NCBI GenBank assembly: GCA_020161405.1
Contig: JAIUOD010000001.1
Coordinates: 434,001 to 498,000, forward strand
Length of the DNA stretch: 64,000 bases
Origin: Pseudomonadota bacterium
GTDB taxonomy: Bacteria > Pseudomonadota > Alphaproteobacteria > Caulobacterales > Aquidulcibacteraceae
Direction of reading: 5' to 3'
Shown piece after piece: positions 45,179-52,045 of the stretch. Below the pieces are notes generated by a model, which saw nothing but the letters and a program-made list of their open reading frames with translations, searched no databases and was not told the DNA's origin. The first letter of the stretch is position 1; every line of letters begins with the position of its first letter. Position numbers and translations under genes: made by a program.

Positions 45179-45571
45179 TTATGCACTTTCATCCAGCATC
45201 ATTCCGCGGGAATCAATTTCTGGCATTGATTGAAGGGCATCTGCGATATCCTTCTTAGGCCAAATCTTAGTTACTTCACCAGTTTCAGTATTTAGCGATT
45301 TGTAGATAAAGCCAGCAGCATGTGGATCTTTTTCAATAATCAACTTACTGCCATTTATCGATAATCTAGCAGCCAAGGCTTCGGCTTTGCTTTTTTGCTC
45401 GGCCTCATGTTTTTTGGCTGGTTCGTCTTTGCTCTTATTTGAAGCGTCCGCAGGTTTTTGCATATCATTAGCCAAAGTATGACCATGATTAGTCGCGTCA
45501 AAAGTTGTTTCACCGCTGCTTGCTATAGAGAAGTTTGCGGCTAATGAGATTGGTTTAATCTGATCTACCAT
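45179..45571 (-). CDS. FlaG-family protein
   Basis: 130 residues, no signal peptide. A disordered Lys/Glu/Ala-rich N-terminal 70 residues, then a FlaG-type beta segment: LIIEKDPHAAGFIYKSLNTE followed by TGEVTKIWPKKDIADAL, the pattern in which a Thr-Gly-Glu turn precedes the hydrophobic IP/IWP motif. FlaG proteins influence filament length or flagellin secretion. It lies between the A-type and B-type flagellins with its own terminator; no sigma-54 site was seen upstream. Confidence 0.72.
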   Translation of the reverse strand: MVDQIKPISLAANFSIASSGETTFDATNHGHTLANDMQKPADASNKSKDEPAKKHEAEQKSKAEALAARLSINGSKLIIEKDPHAAGFIYKSLNTETGEVTKIWPKKDIADALQSMPEIDSRGMMLDESA

Positions 45572-45635
45572 TTTACTTAATCGATTTTATTCGATTCCCC
45601 TATGCTTGTGAAAATGCAGCATTGTTACTTAGACC

Positions 45636-45656
45636 CGGGCGCTCATAATGCGCCCG
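45636..45656. terminator. Hairpin after flagellin B1
   Basis: CGGGCGC (45636-45642) pairs with GCGCCCG (45650-45656) 15 bp beyond the flagellin stop. There is no clear T-tract, so it may be a processing stem or weak terminator. Confidence 0.5.
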
Positions 45657-45671
45657 AACCAAAACCCGCTA

Positions 45672-46502
45672 TTAACGGAACAATGACAAAGCAATCTGAG
45701 AAGATTGGTTTGCAATTGAAAGAGCTTGTACACCAAGTTGTTGCTTAGTTTGAAGCGCAGTCAATTTTGCACTTTCTTTTGTCAAGTCTGCATCAGTCAA
45801 TGAACTGATACCTGAATTAAGGGCATCTTGAAGTTTACCAACAAATGTTTTGTGGTTTCCAAGGCGCATAGAGCCAGCGCCCCAAGTTGCCAATTGTTTA
45901 TTCACATTGTCAATTGAAGTATTTACCAAGCCCAAAGCAGTTGTAGCGTTAGCTGCAGATGAAACGTTTGATGTAGCCGTAACAGTTACAATTGTACCAC
46001 CCAAAGACAAATCAGCACCAGCAATTGTAATATTGTTCAATGCAGTACCAGCTGCGTCGCCTAAAGCAACTGCAGATGCAGGTGTTGCACCAATCATATT
46101 TGAACCGTCAAAAGACGCATTTTTGATGATTGAAGTAACTTGGTCACGCAATTGAACGAATTGCGCATCATAGTTTGCTTGTGCAGAAGCAGACAAACCA
46201 GTTTGAGTAGCAGCAACCGCAGTAGATTTCATTTGGTTAAGCAAATCAGAGATTGCAGTACCAGCAGCTGTAGCTGTATCTAACATAGCGCCAGCACGGT
46301 CAGCAGATTCACTTACTTTATCATAAGCGCTTACGTCTGATTTCATTTTATTGGCAACCGCCCAAACAGCACCATCATCTTTCGCAGTAGAAACTTTTTG
46401 ACCAGTTGAAACGCGATTTTGAACAGTGTTAAGTTGTTTTGAAGTTGCATTAAGAGATTGTAGTGCAACAGCTGCACCAACATTTGTATTTACGCTGATC
46501 AT
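45672..46502 (-). CDS. Flagellin (type B, copy 1)
   Basis: 276 residues. N-terminus MISVNTNVGAAVALQSLNAT and C-terminus LSIANQSSQIALSLFR with the centre TIAGADLSLGGTIVTVTA. It is nearly identical to copy 2 immediately upstream, differing at scattered positions such as SKQLNT against GRDLQI. A perfect sigma-54 site (46577-46591) lies 75 bp upstream with a 41-bp conserved block behind it. The pair is clearly a recent duplication that included the promoter region. Confidence 0.97.
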   Translation of the reverse strand: MISVNTNVGAAVALQSLNATSKQLNTVQNRVSTGQKVSTAKDDGAVWAVANKMKSDVSAYDKVSESADRAGAMLDTATAAGTAISDLLNQMKSTAVAATQTGLSASAQANYDAQFVQLRDQVTSIIKNASFDGSNMIGATPASAVALGDAAGTALNNITIAGADLSLGGTIVTVTATSNVSSAANATTALGLVNTSIDNVNKQLATWGAGSMRLGNHKTFVGKLQDALNSGISSLTDADLTKESAKLTALQTKQQLGVQALSIANQSSQIALSLFR

Positions 46503-46576
46503 TTCTAGATCCTTTATTTTCTAATAAGTTGCACTTTCTTCTGAAAGCACAGGCCTTTTGACCCGTATTAACTATA

Positions 46577-46591
46577 GCAAGCATCGTGCCA
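46577..46591 (-). promoter_or_regulatory. Sigma-54 promoter of flagellin B1
   Basis: On the minus strand TGGCACGATGCTTGC, an exact match to TGGCAC-N5-TTGC. Spacing to the start codon is 74 bp. Confidence 0.9.
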
Positions 46592-46601
46592 AGTTTTCGC
46601 T

Positions 46602-46642
46602 GCTAAGCCCTTATGTTTTTTAAGTTTTTTCTTAGTTTACAA
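46602..46642 (-). promoter_or_regulatory. Conserved block upstream of the B1 promoter
   Basis: A 41-bp stretch starting GCTAAGCCCTTATG and ending TTTACAA, 11 bp beyond the sigma-54 site, is repeated with one mismatch at 47738-47778 at the same distance from the B2 promoter. It is T-rich and could be an enhancer or IHF-type bend site, or simply part of the duplicated segment. Confidence 0.5.
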
Positions 46643-46753
46643 AGAGTAAACAACTTTCTAACCTAGGCAAATAATGCCTATTAATCGGCAAAAACTTCCC
46701 TGCAATAAGGCAATATATTCCCAATACCTTTTAGTAACCCTGCATCAATAGAA

Positions 46754-46776
46754 AAGGCCCGCTTTTGGCGGGCCTT
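46754..46776. terminator. Terminator of flagellin B2
   Basis: AAGGCCCGC (46754-46762) pairs with GCGGGCCTT (46768-46776) around TTTTG; TTTTC follows on the minus strand. Separates the two B-type flagellins. Confidence 0.9.
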
Positions 46777-46802
46777 GAAAAAATTGGTTTTGATAAATCA
46801 AA

Positions 46803-47633
46803 TTATCTGAAAAGTGACAAAGCAATCTGAGAAGATTGGTTTGCAATTGAAAGAGCTTGCACACCAAGCTGTTGCTTAGTTTGAAGCGCAGTCAATTTTG
46901 CACTTTCTTTTGTCAAGTCTGCATCAGTCAATGAACTGATACCTGAATTAAGGGCATCTTGAAGTTTACCAACAAATGTTTTGTGGTTATCAAGACGAGC
47001 AGACCCAGCGCCCCAAGTAGCCAATTGTTTATTTAGGTTATCAATTGAAGTGTTAATTAGACCCAATGAAGTTCCAGCTAGAGCAGCTGTAGAAACATCA
47101 GAAGTCGCAGTAACAGTTACAACTGAACCACCCAAAGACAAGTCAGCACCAGCGATTGTAATATTGTTCAATGCAGTACCAGCTGCGTCGCCTAAAGCAA
47201 CTGCAGATGCAGGTGTTGCACCAATCATATTAGCGCCGTCGAAAGAAGCATTTTTGATAATTGAAGTAACTTGGTCACGCAATTGTTTAAACTGTGCATC
47301 ATAGTTTGCTTGCGCAGAAGCAGACAAACCAGTTTGAGAAGCAGCAACCGCAGTAGATTTCATCTGGTTAAGCAAATCAGAGATTGCTGTACCAGCTGCT
47401 GTAGCTGTATCCAACATTGCACCGGCACGATCAGTAGACTCACTTACTTTATCATAAGCACTTACATCCGATTTCATTTTGTTAGCAACCGCCCAAACAG
47501 CACCATCATCTTTTGCAGTAGCAACTTTTTGACCAGTTGATACACGATTTTGAACTATTTGTAGATCTCTACCTGTTGCATTAAGAGATTGAAGAGCTAC
47601 GGCGGCACCAGTATTTGTATTTACGCTGATCAT
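46803..47633 (-). CDS. Flagellin (type B, copy 2)
   Basis: 276 residues. Begins MISVNTNTGAAVALQSLNAT and ends with the same LSIANQSSQIALSLFR as copy 1. Central differences are few (SVVTVTATSDVSTAALAGTS). Its sigma-54 promoter is at 47713-47727, 79 bp upstream. It is the first flagellin downstream of flaF/flbT on the same strand, with a terminator (47915-47945) between flaF and the flagellin promoter, so each flagellin is transcribed separately. Confidence 0.97.
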   Translation of the reverse strand: MISVNTNTGAAVALQSLNATGRDLQIVQNRVSTGQKVATAKDDGAVWAVANKMKSDVSAYDKVSESTDRAGAMLDTATAAGTAISDLLNQMKSTAVAASQTGLSASAQANYDAQFKQLRDQVTSIIKNASFDGANMIGATPASAVALGDAAGTALNNITIAGADLSLGGSVVTVTATSDVSTAALAGTSLGLINTSIDNLNKQLATWGAGSARLDNHKTFVGKLQDALNSGISSLTDADLTKESAKLTALQTKQQLGVQALSIANQSSQIALSLFR

Positions 47634-47712
47634 ATTCTGTGATCCTTCTATTTTCTAGTTATGTTAGAGCGAATTTTTCGCCCAAGTCAATTTTTGACCC
47701 GTAATATAATTA

Positions 47713-47727
47713 GCAAATTGCGTGCCA
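47713..47727 (-). promoter_or_regulatory. Sigma-54 promoter of flagellin B2
   Basis: On the minus strand TGGCACGCAATTTGC, an exact TGGCAC-N5-TTGC match. The region 47634-47962 otherwise holds the conserved upstream block and the flaF terminator. Confidence 0.9.
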
Positions 47728-47737
47728 TTGAATCAAA

Positions 47738-47778
47738 GCTAAGCCCTTATGTTTTTTAAGTTTTTTCTTGGTTTACAA
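47738..47778 (-). promoter_or_regulatory. Conserved block upstream of the B2 promoter
   Basis: Second copy of the 41-bp T-rich block, at the same 11-bp offset from the sigma-54 site as in the B1 gene. One mismatch to the first copy. Confidence 0.5.
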
Positions 47779-47914
47779 GTGTTTAACAAAGGTTTTCCAC
47801 TAGGCATTTATTGCCCAAAGCTATGAAATTTATGCCTAGTAGGCAATAGTTGTATGAGTTATATTTTCAATTTTAAGTAGTTTTTATCAGTCTTGTTTTG
47901 CTTTAATTAAATAC

Positions 47915-47945
47915 AAAAAGCCCGCCATTTACTGACGGGCTTTTT
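47915..47945. terminator. Terminator after flaF
   Basis: AAAAAGCCCG (47915-47924) pairs with CGGGCTTTTT (47936-47945). A strong intrinsic terminator 18 bp after the flaF stop on the minus strand. Confidence 0.92.
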
Positions 47946-47962
47946 CAAAAATTTTATTTTAA

Positions 47963-48334
47963 TTATGCAGCAGTGTTTGCTTCAATTTGTCCCGCTAAAC
48001 CTTGCATAATGGTGCGGTTTATGTCGATTAGGGTTTCAATATCAGCATCTTTTTGCATAATTTCAGAAGTATATTTTCCAACAAAAATACTCAAAGAAAT
48101 TATACCTGCACGCAATTGTTCAGGAAGCGCATTATTCGGATCATAGCAATCACTTGCCAAAAATGTCCAAACGCGGCGATTCCAATCAAGCGCATCCATA
48201 CGACGTGCTATTTCCGTCTTTGGCAAACTTGCCGCCTCTATAAGGGCGCGCGTTACTTGCGTAAAAAGACGATATTCAGTTTCACGCGGCGTCTCTACCT
48301 TTTTTTGGAGTGTTTGGTACGCATTTAGAGACAT
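47963..48334 (-). CDS. flaF: Flagellar biosynthesis regulator FlaF
   Basis: Acts with FlbT to link flagellin synthesis to assembly, promoting flagellin secretion or translation. ATG 48334 gives 123 residues beginning [20 protein letters not shown], with [11 protein letters not shown], the family's W-rich [18 protein letters not shown] and [16 protein letters not shown] in order. AGGTTGG precedes the start. The gene overlaps flbT by 53 bp, so the two are translationally linked. Order flbT-flaF-flagellins is the Caulobacter-type arrangement. Confidence 0.92.
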   Translation of the reverse strand: MSLNAYQTLQKKVETPRETEYRLFTQVTRALIEAASLPKTEIARRMDALDWNRRVWTFLASDCYDPNNALPEQLRAGIISLSIFVGKYTSEIMQKDADIETLIDINRTIMQGLAGQIEANTAA

Positions 48335-48719
48335 CGGCCAACCTTTCTGTTTCATAATCCATTAATTTGCGGCAGCGCGACAAGGCTTTATAATAATCAC
48401 CTGACATAACATCGCGCGAAATGGCGACACATTCTTCCAAAACAGATGCATTACGAACCGCAGACATGAATTCAGTCATACGTAACGCAAATTCATTATA
48501 AACGTCAGGCGTATCGCTTCCTTCAAGATACATCATCATAACTGGGAAATAGATACGACGCGCAGGTGTATTAACATCTTCTAATTGCATAATATCTTTT
48601 TCGCGCAATACTGACGCTTTGTTTTGTAATAATAAAGTGGTTCTACGGTCCCCGTTTTGGATTACCGCACCATTGAGAACAACTTTCTCACCTGGTTTTA
48701 AAGACAGCTTTAATGGCAT
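48282..48719 (-). CDS. flbT: Flagellar biosynthesis repressor FlbT
   Basis: Post-transcriptional regulator that binds flagellin mRNA leaders in Caulobacter. 145 residues: [20 protein letters not shown], then [20 protein letters not shown] and the [13 protein letters not shown] motif, all typical. It overlaps flaF by 53 bp. No sigma-54 site is visible upstream, in contrast to the flagellins. The shared intergenic region with the divergent moxR gene is 203 bp and holds nothing else I could identify. Confidence 0.94.
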   Translation of the reverse strand: MPLKLSLKPGEKVVLNGAVIQNGDRRTTLLLQNKASVLREKDIMQLEDVNTPARRIYFPVMMMYLEGSDTPDVYNEFALRMTEFMSAVRNASVLEECVAISRDVMSGDYYKALSRCRKLMDYETERLADVSKCVPNTPKKGRDAA

Positions 48720-48922
48720 TTATCGCTCCATAGCCACCGTGACAGATTACCACCATGCACCACGCGGTGATTTATACTTCACGTCTATCAACTAACCCTA
48801 AAATAACGTGGTTAACAAATTGCTTTTTGTTAGTAAAAAAATGAATAAAGTTTGGCATTTACTGCTTTTTTTGTCATTTGACACATATAATTTGTGCCAT
48901 TAAGCCATAGAAAAGGTGATTT

Positions 48923-49768
48923 ATGCGTTTTGATGGCTCTAAAAATTATGTTGCAACCGAAGATTTAAAAATTGCAGTTAATGCAGCGATTAATCTTGAG
49001 CGCCCACTTTTAATAAAGGGCGAACCTGGCACTGGTAAAAGTGTTTTGGCGCATGAAATCGCAAATGCGCTTAATTTGCCGCTTATTGAATGGCACATAA
49101 AATCAACAACTAAAGCAGTTCAGGGACTTTACGAATATGATGCGGTTTCGCGCCTTCGTGATAGCCAATTGGGTGATGAGCGCGTAAAAGATGTTAAAAA
49201 TTACATTAAAAAGGGTAAATTATGGGAAGCCTTTGAAAATGAAGGCAAATGCGTTCTATTGATTGATGAAATTGATAAAGCCGATATTGAATTTCCCAAT
49301 GATTTATTGCAAGAACTCGACCGCATGGAGTTTTTTGTTTATGAAACAGGGCAAACTATTAAAGCAAAAACTCGCCCTATCTTAATCATCACATCTAATA
49401 ATGAAAAAGAATTGCCAGACGCATTTTTGCGGCGTTGTTTCTTCCACTTTATTCGCTTCCCTGATGATGAAACAATGCGCAAAATTATCGAGGGTCATTT
49501 TCCAAACATCAAACCAAGACTTGTGAATGCTGCATTAAAATCATTTTTTGAAATGCGCGAAGTTCAAGGCCTGAAGAAAAAGCCATCAACATCTGAGCTT
49601 TTGGATTGGATTAAATTACTTTTGATTGATGATATTGATTTGGAAACACTAAAAGAAAAATCACCCAATAAATTAATTCCACCACTTTATGGCGCATTAT
49701 TAAAAAATGAGCAGGATTTAGCGCTTTTCGAAAGACTGGCTTTTTTGGCGCGGCGGGAAATTCGATAA
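48923..49768 (+). CDS. MoxR-family AAA ATPase (orphan)
   Basis: AAA+ chaperone-like ATPase. Walker A GEPGTGKS is at residues 33-40, Walker B VLLIDEIDKAD at 111-121 and the sensor-1 ITSNNEKELPDAFLRRC with the arginine finger near 155-170. 281 residues fits the APE2220/CoxD-like MoxR group, whose usual partner is a von Willebrand factor A protein encoded just downstream. Here the next gene is a minus-strand TetR, so the partner is missing from the site. GTGCCATTAAG-type bases upstream do not resolve a promoter. Confidence 0.85.
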   Translation: MRFDGSKNYVATEDLKIAVNAAINLERPLLIKGEPGTGKSVLAHEIANALNLPLIEWHIKSTTKAVQGLYEYDAVSRLRDSQLGDERVKDVKNYIKKGKLWEAFENEGKCVLLIDEIDKADIEFPNDLLQELDRMEFFVYETGQTIKAKTRPILIITSNNEKELPDAFLRRCFFHFIRFPDDETMRKIIEGHFPNIKPRLVNAALKSFFEMREVQGLKKKPSTSELLDWIKLLLIDDIDLETLKEKSPNKLIPPLYGALLKNEQDLALFERLAFLARREIR

Positions 49769-49769
49769 A

Positions 49770-50402
49770 TTACTTCCAGATTGATTGATGTATCATTTCA
49801 AGAAATTTTTGCTTGGGCAGGTTTGGAACGCAATCAATATTGTGATTACCGCCTAAATCCATCTCAAGGCATAATAAAACATAACCATGCATTGCCGCCC
49901 AAAGCATCGAACCAATGTCATATGCATCATAATTAGGAAGTATTTTGCGGTTTGCTTGGCCTTGTTTAATTGCATTTATCAATGGCTGCCAACTTGCCAG
50001 TGAGGCTTTGTCCAATTCTTCCATTGAAATACCATCGACAATTTCTTTGATAAATAAAGCACGATATAGGCCGGGATTTTCAATTCCAAAATTTATATAT
50101 TCAGCCCCCAAATCCATCAAAGTTTTATATGAATTAAGGTGTGAACCATATTGGTCGCCAATTTTTTCAAGCCTTTGCGTTAAAATATTAAATCCACGCA
50201 TTGCAATTTTGGCAATTAATTCTGATTTTGATTTAAAATGACGATATGCAGCAGCATGAGAAACCCCAAGTTTTGCAGAAACTTCGCGCAAAGAGAAATT
50301 AGTATTCCCATGCTCACTAATTAATGCAATCCCTTGTATAATAAGACTTTCCTCAAGGTTGCCGTGATGAAATTTTGCGGTTTTCTTATCAATTACACTC
50401 AT
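49770..50402 (-). CDS. TetR-family transcriptional regulator
   Basis: Repressor. From ATG 50402 the product is 210 residues. HTH at about residues 35-60: FSLREVSAKLGVSHAAAYRH, then FKSKSELIAKIAMRG. The C-terminal ligand domain of the WHG/TetR_C_33 type has FGIENPGLYRALFIKEI and MLWAAMHGYVLLCLE. It is divergent from a flavodoxin-fold oxidoreductase, with two matching operators between them, a classical arrangement in which the regulator controls itself and its neighbour. Convergent with moxR, 1 bp between stops. Confidence 0.88.
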   Translation of the reverse strand: MSVIDKKTAKFHHGNLEESLIIQGIALISEHGNTNFSLREVSAKLGVSHAAAYRHFKSKSELIAKIAMRGFNILTQRLEKIGDQYGSHLNSYKTLMDLGAEYINFGIENPGLYRALFIKEIVDGISMEELDKASLASWQPLINAIKQGQANRKILPNYDAYDIGSMLWAAMHGYVLLCLEMDLGGNHNIDCVPNLPKQKFLEMIHQSIWK

Positions 50403-50426
50403 TTTGTAGCACACAGTAAGATTTTA

Positions 50427-50443
50427 TGTTGACAATGGTAACA
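50427..50443. promoter_or_regulatory. TetR operator 1
   Basis: TGTTGACAATGGTAACA, a 17-base imperfect copy of the adjacent operator, sharing TGTT at the left end and GTAACA at the right. It is proximal to the TetR gene and would serve autorepression. Confidence 0.6.
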
Positions 50444-50458
50444 TTTTTTGACAGATAT

Positions 50459-50479
50459 TATGTTACCGCTTGTAACATA
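50459..50479. promoter_or_regulatory. TetR operator 2
   Basis: Perfect inverted repeat TATGTTAC (50459-50466), CGCTT, GTAACATA (50472-50479), 11 bp before the oxidoreductase start. Centre-to-centre distance to operator 1 is about 34 bp, near three helical turns. Confidence 0.8.
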
Positions 50480-50489
50480 GGATTTGAAA

Positions 50490-51056
50490 ATGGCAAGAGT
50501 TTTAATAATTATGGGTAACCCAAAACCCAATAGTCTTTGTAATTCTATATGTGATGAATATGAAAGAGGCGCAAAAAGCGCCGGTCATCAAGTTGAAGTT
50601 TTTAAACTAAACCAAATTGAACCCAAAACAAAAGCTGGACATGATGAAACATATGTTCCTGCTGAATGGGTTAAATTGCAACAAGATGCCGTTACTAATT
50701 GCAATCATATTGTTTTGATAACGCCAATGTGGTGGGGCACTATGACTGCGGCATTAAAATCATATATTGATCAAGTTTTTATTTCTGGCGTAACCTTTCG
50801 CTATCGCGAAGATGGTGGTTATGACAAATTATGCCAAGGCAAAACTTCTGAGGTAATTATCACATCTGACACACCAAAATGGGTCTATTTTACTTTCATG
50901 GGTGCACCATTAGTAAAAACTTTTAAAATGCACATTTTGGAATTTTGTGGCTTTAAATTCAAAGGCGCAACAATGTTTAGCCCAACGATAAAATCAACAA
51001 GCGAAAAACGTGCAAACTGGCTTAAAACCGCTTTCGCCTTGGGGCAAAAAATATAG
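50490..51056 (+). CDS. NAD(P)H-dependent oxidoreductase, flavodoxin-like fold
   Basis: Flavodoxin-fold quinone/nitro reductase of the MdaB/Wrb-like group. VLIIMGNPKPNSLCNSICDE near residue 4 is the phosphate loop for FMN/FAD, VLITPMWWGTMTAALKSYID near 76 covers the flavin contact, and FCGFKFKGATMFSP near 153 is a family segment. 188 residues is normal. It is controlled, by inference, by the divergent TetR gene through the operators at 50427-50443 and 50459-50479. Substrates of such pairs are often quinones or electrophiles. Confidence 0.86.
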   Translation: MARVLIIMGNPKPNSLCNSICDEYERGAKSAGHQVEVFKLNQIEPKTKAGHDETYVPAEWVKLQQDAVTNCNHIVLITPMWWGTMTAALKSYIDQVFISGVTFRYREDGGYDKLCQGKTSEVIITSDTPKWVYFTFMGAPLVKTFKMHILEFCGFKFKGATMFSPTIKSTSEKRANWLKTAFALGQKI

Positions 51057-51079
51057 GCGCGCAAGATAACTTACGCGCC
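51056..51079. terminator. Hairpin between the oxidoreductase and gcrA
   Basis: GGCGCG (51056-51061) pairs with CGCGCC (51074-51079) between two convergent genes. No good T-tract, so a weak terminator or mRNA end stem. Confidence 0.45.
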
Positions 51080-51101
51080 CATTCCCCAAATTTTGAAAAA
51101 A

Positions 51102-51647
51102 TTAAACAGCCTTACGTTCTTCTTGAACTTTATTTTCGTGATTATGGCCTTTTTTAAGCTGTGGCTGATATGCGATTTCACCATGCTCTTTGCAATAAGG
51201 CCATGATCCATGAATTTTTGAACCGCAAAAACCAAAATCAGGGTCAGTTGGATCGCCAATTGGCCATTTACACATATGAGGCATCAAATCCAAAACCCCA
51301 ATAATTTCACCATTTTCACGGCGAATCTGATTTTGTGCACGGGCGGCCAAGTCCGAAGCCGCAATTTTTGCCTGATGCGGGATTGCAGTATTTTCTTTAA
51401 CAATTGTAGGAGTTTCAACTTCTACAATTTCAGGGATAGGCGCAGCTTGAACGATTGTAGGGCGCGGACGAACAACACGTTTAATAGGGCGCGATGGCGC
51501 AGCACGACCAGCAAGGCCAAGGCGGTGAACTTTACCAATAACAGCATTACGCGTTACACTACCAAGTTGTTTTGCGATTTGACTAGCAGAAAGACCATCA
51601 ACCCAAAGTTTTTTTAAGATTTCAACGCGCTCGTCGGACCAGCTCAT
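51102..51647 (-). CDS. gcrA: Cell cycle regulator GcrA
   Basis: Sigma-70-dependent transcription activator that works with CcrM methylation (GANTC) in Caulobacterales and related groups. The first 60 residues are diagnostic: MSWSDERVEILKKLWVDGLS, ASQIAKQLGSVTRNAVIGKV and HRLGLAGRA. The C-terminal part retains the sigma-interacting segment MPHMCKWPIGDPTDPDFGFC followed by PYCKEHGEIAY. 181 residues is normal. Two DnaA boxes lie about 125-150 bp upstream; DnaA activates gcrA in Caulobacter. Confidence 0.96.
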   Translation of the reverse strand: MSWSDERVEILKKLWVDGLSASQIAKQLGSVTRNAVIGKVHRLGLAGRAAPSRPIKRVVRPRPTIVQAAPIPEIVEVETPTIVKENTAIPHQAKIAASDLAARAQNQIRRENGEIIGVLDLMPHMCKWPIGDPTDPDFGFCGSKIHGSWPYCKEHGEIAYQPQLKKGHNHENKVQEERKAV

Positions 51648-51771
51648 TATTTACCCCTATATATTGTATTTGGCCTAAATGTAAAAATATACATTAATAT
51701 ATTGTTTACCACAAGATTTGCCATTTCATCCTATGCAAATAGTATAATAACCACAAGCCCTAGTGTAATAT

Positions 51772-51798
51772 TTTTCCACAAGCAAAATCTTATTCACA
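51772..51798. promoter_or_regulatory. Two DnaA boxes in the gcrA-argD intergenic region
   Basis: TTTTCCACA (51772-51780) and TTATTCACA (51790-51798) match the consensus TTWTNCACA. CCACAAG also recurs at 51709, 51751 and 51776. The stretch 51648-52045 is otherwise gene-free AT-rich sequence and also holds the argD leader pairings. Confidence 0.6.
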
Positions 51799-51942
51799 GG
51801 GGGTTGACTATATGTAGTGTTACCCGTCAGTGATTAAGGCAAATTTTACCCCAAAATAGCGAATTTTAGAATTTTTGTGCAAAATCATTTCCAAACTGTC
51901 ATTTATGGGGTGGTGCAAAAATTTTAAAATGCTAAATAGACC

Positions 51943-51991
51943 CGCTTTGATGATGCTTAATGGCATTTATATTCCAAAGCGTGTCATCAAA
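51943..51991 (+). promoter_or_regulatory. argD leader with two mutually exclusive stems
   Basis: CGCTTTG (51943-51949) pairs with CAAAGCG (51975-51981); alternatively TTTGATGA (51946-51953) pairs with TCATCAAA (51984-51991). The stems share TTTG and cannot coexist. They lie 55 bp before argD. Could be an attenuator-like switch or an operator. Confidence 0.4.
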
Positions 51992-52045
51992 AAAATATTT
52001 TTAAGCTTTACGAAAAATTTTCAAATAAATTTTTGGAGAAAATAG

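Noticed and set aside
50403..50414. GTG start 12 bases upstream for the TetR gene
   Set aside because: ATG 50402 begins the expected basic N-terminus; the GTG adds only four residues with no better ribosome-binding site.
51772..51798. Chromosome replication origin
   Set aside because: Only two DnaA boxes, no AT-rich unwinding element with box cluster and no usual alphaproteobacterial origin neighbours; a gcrA promoter role is more likely.
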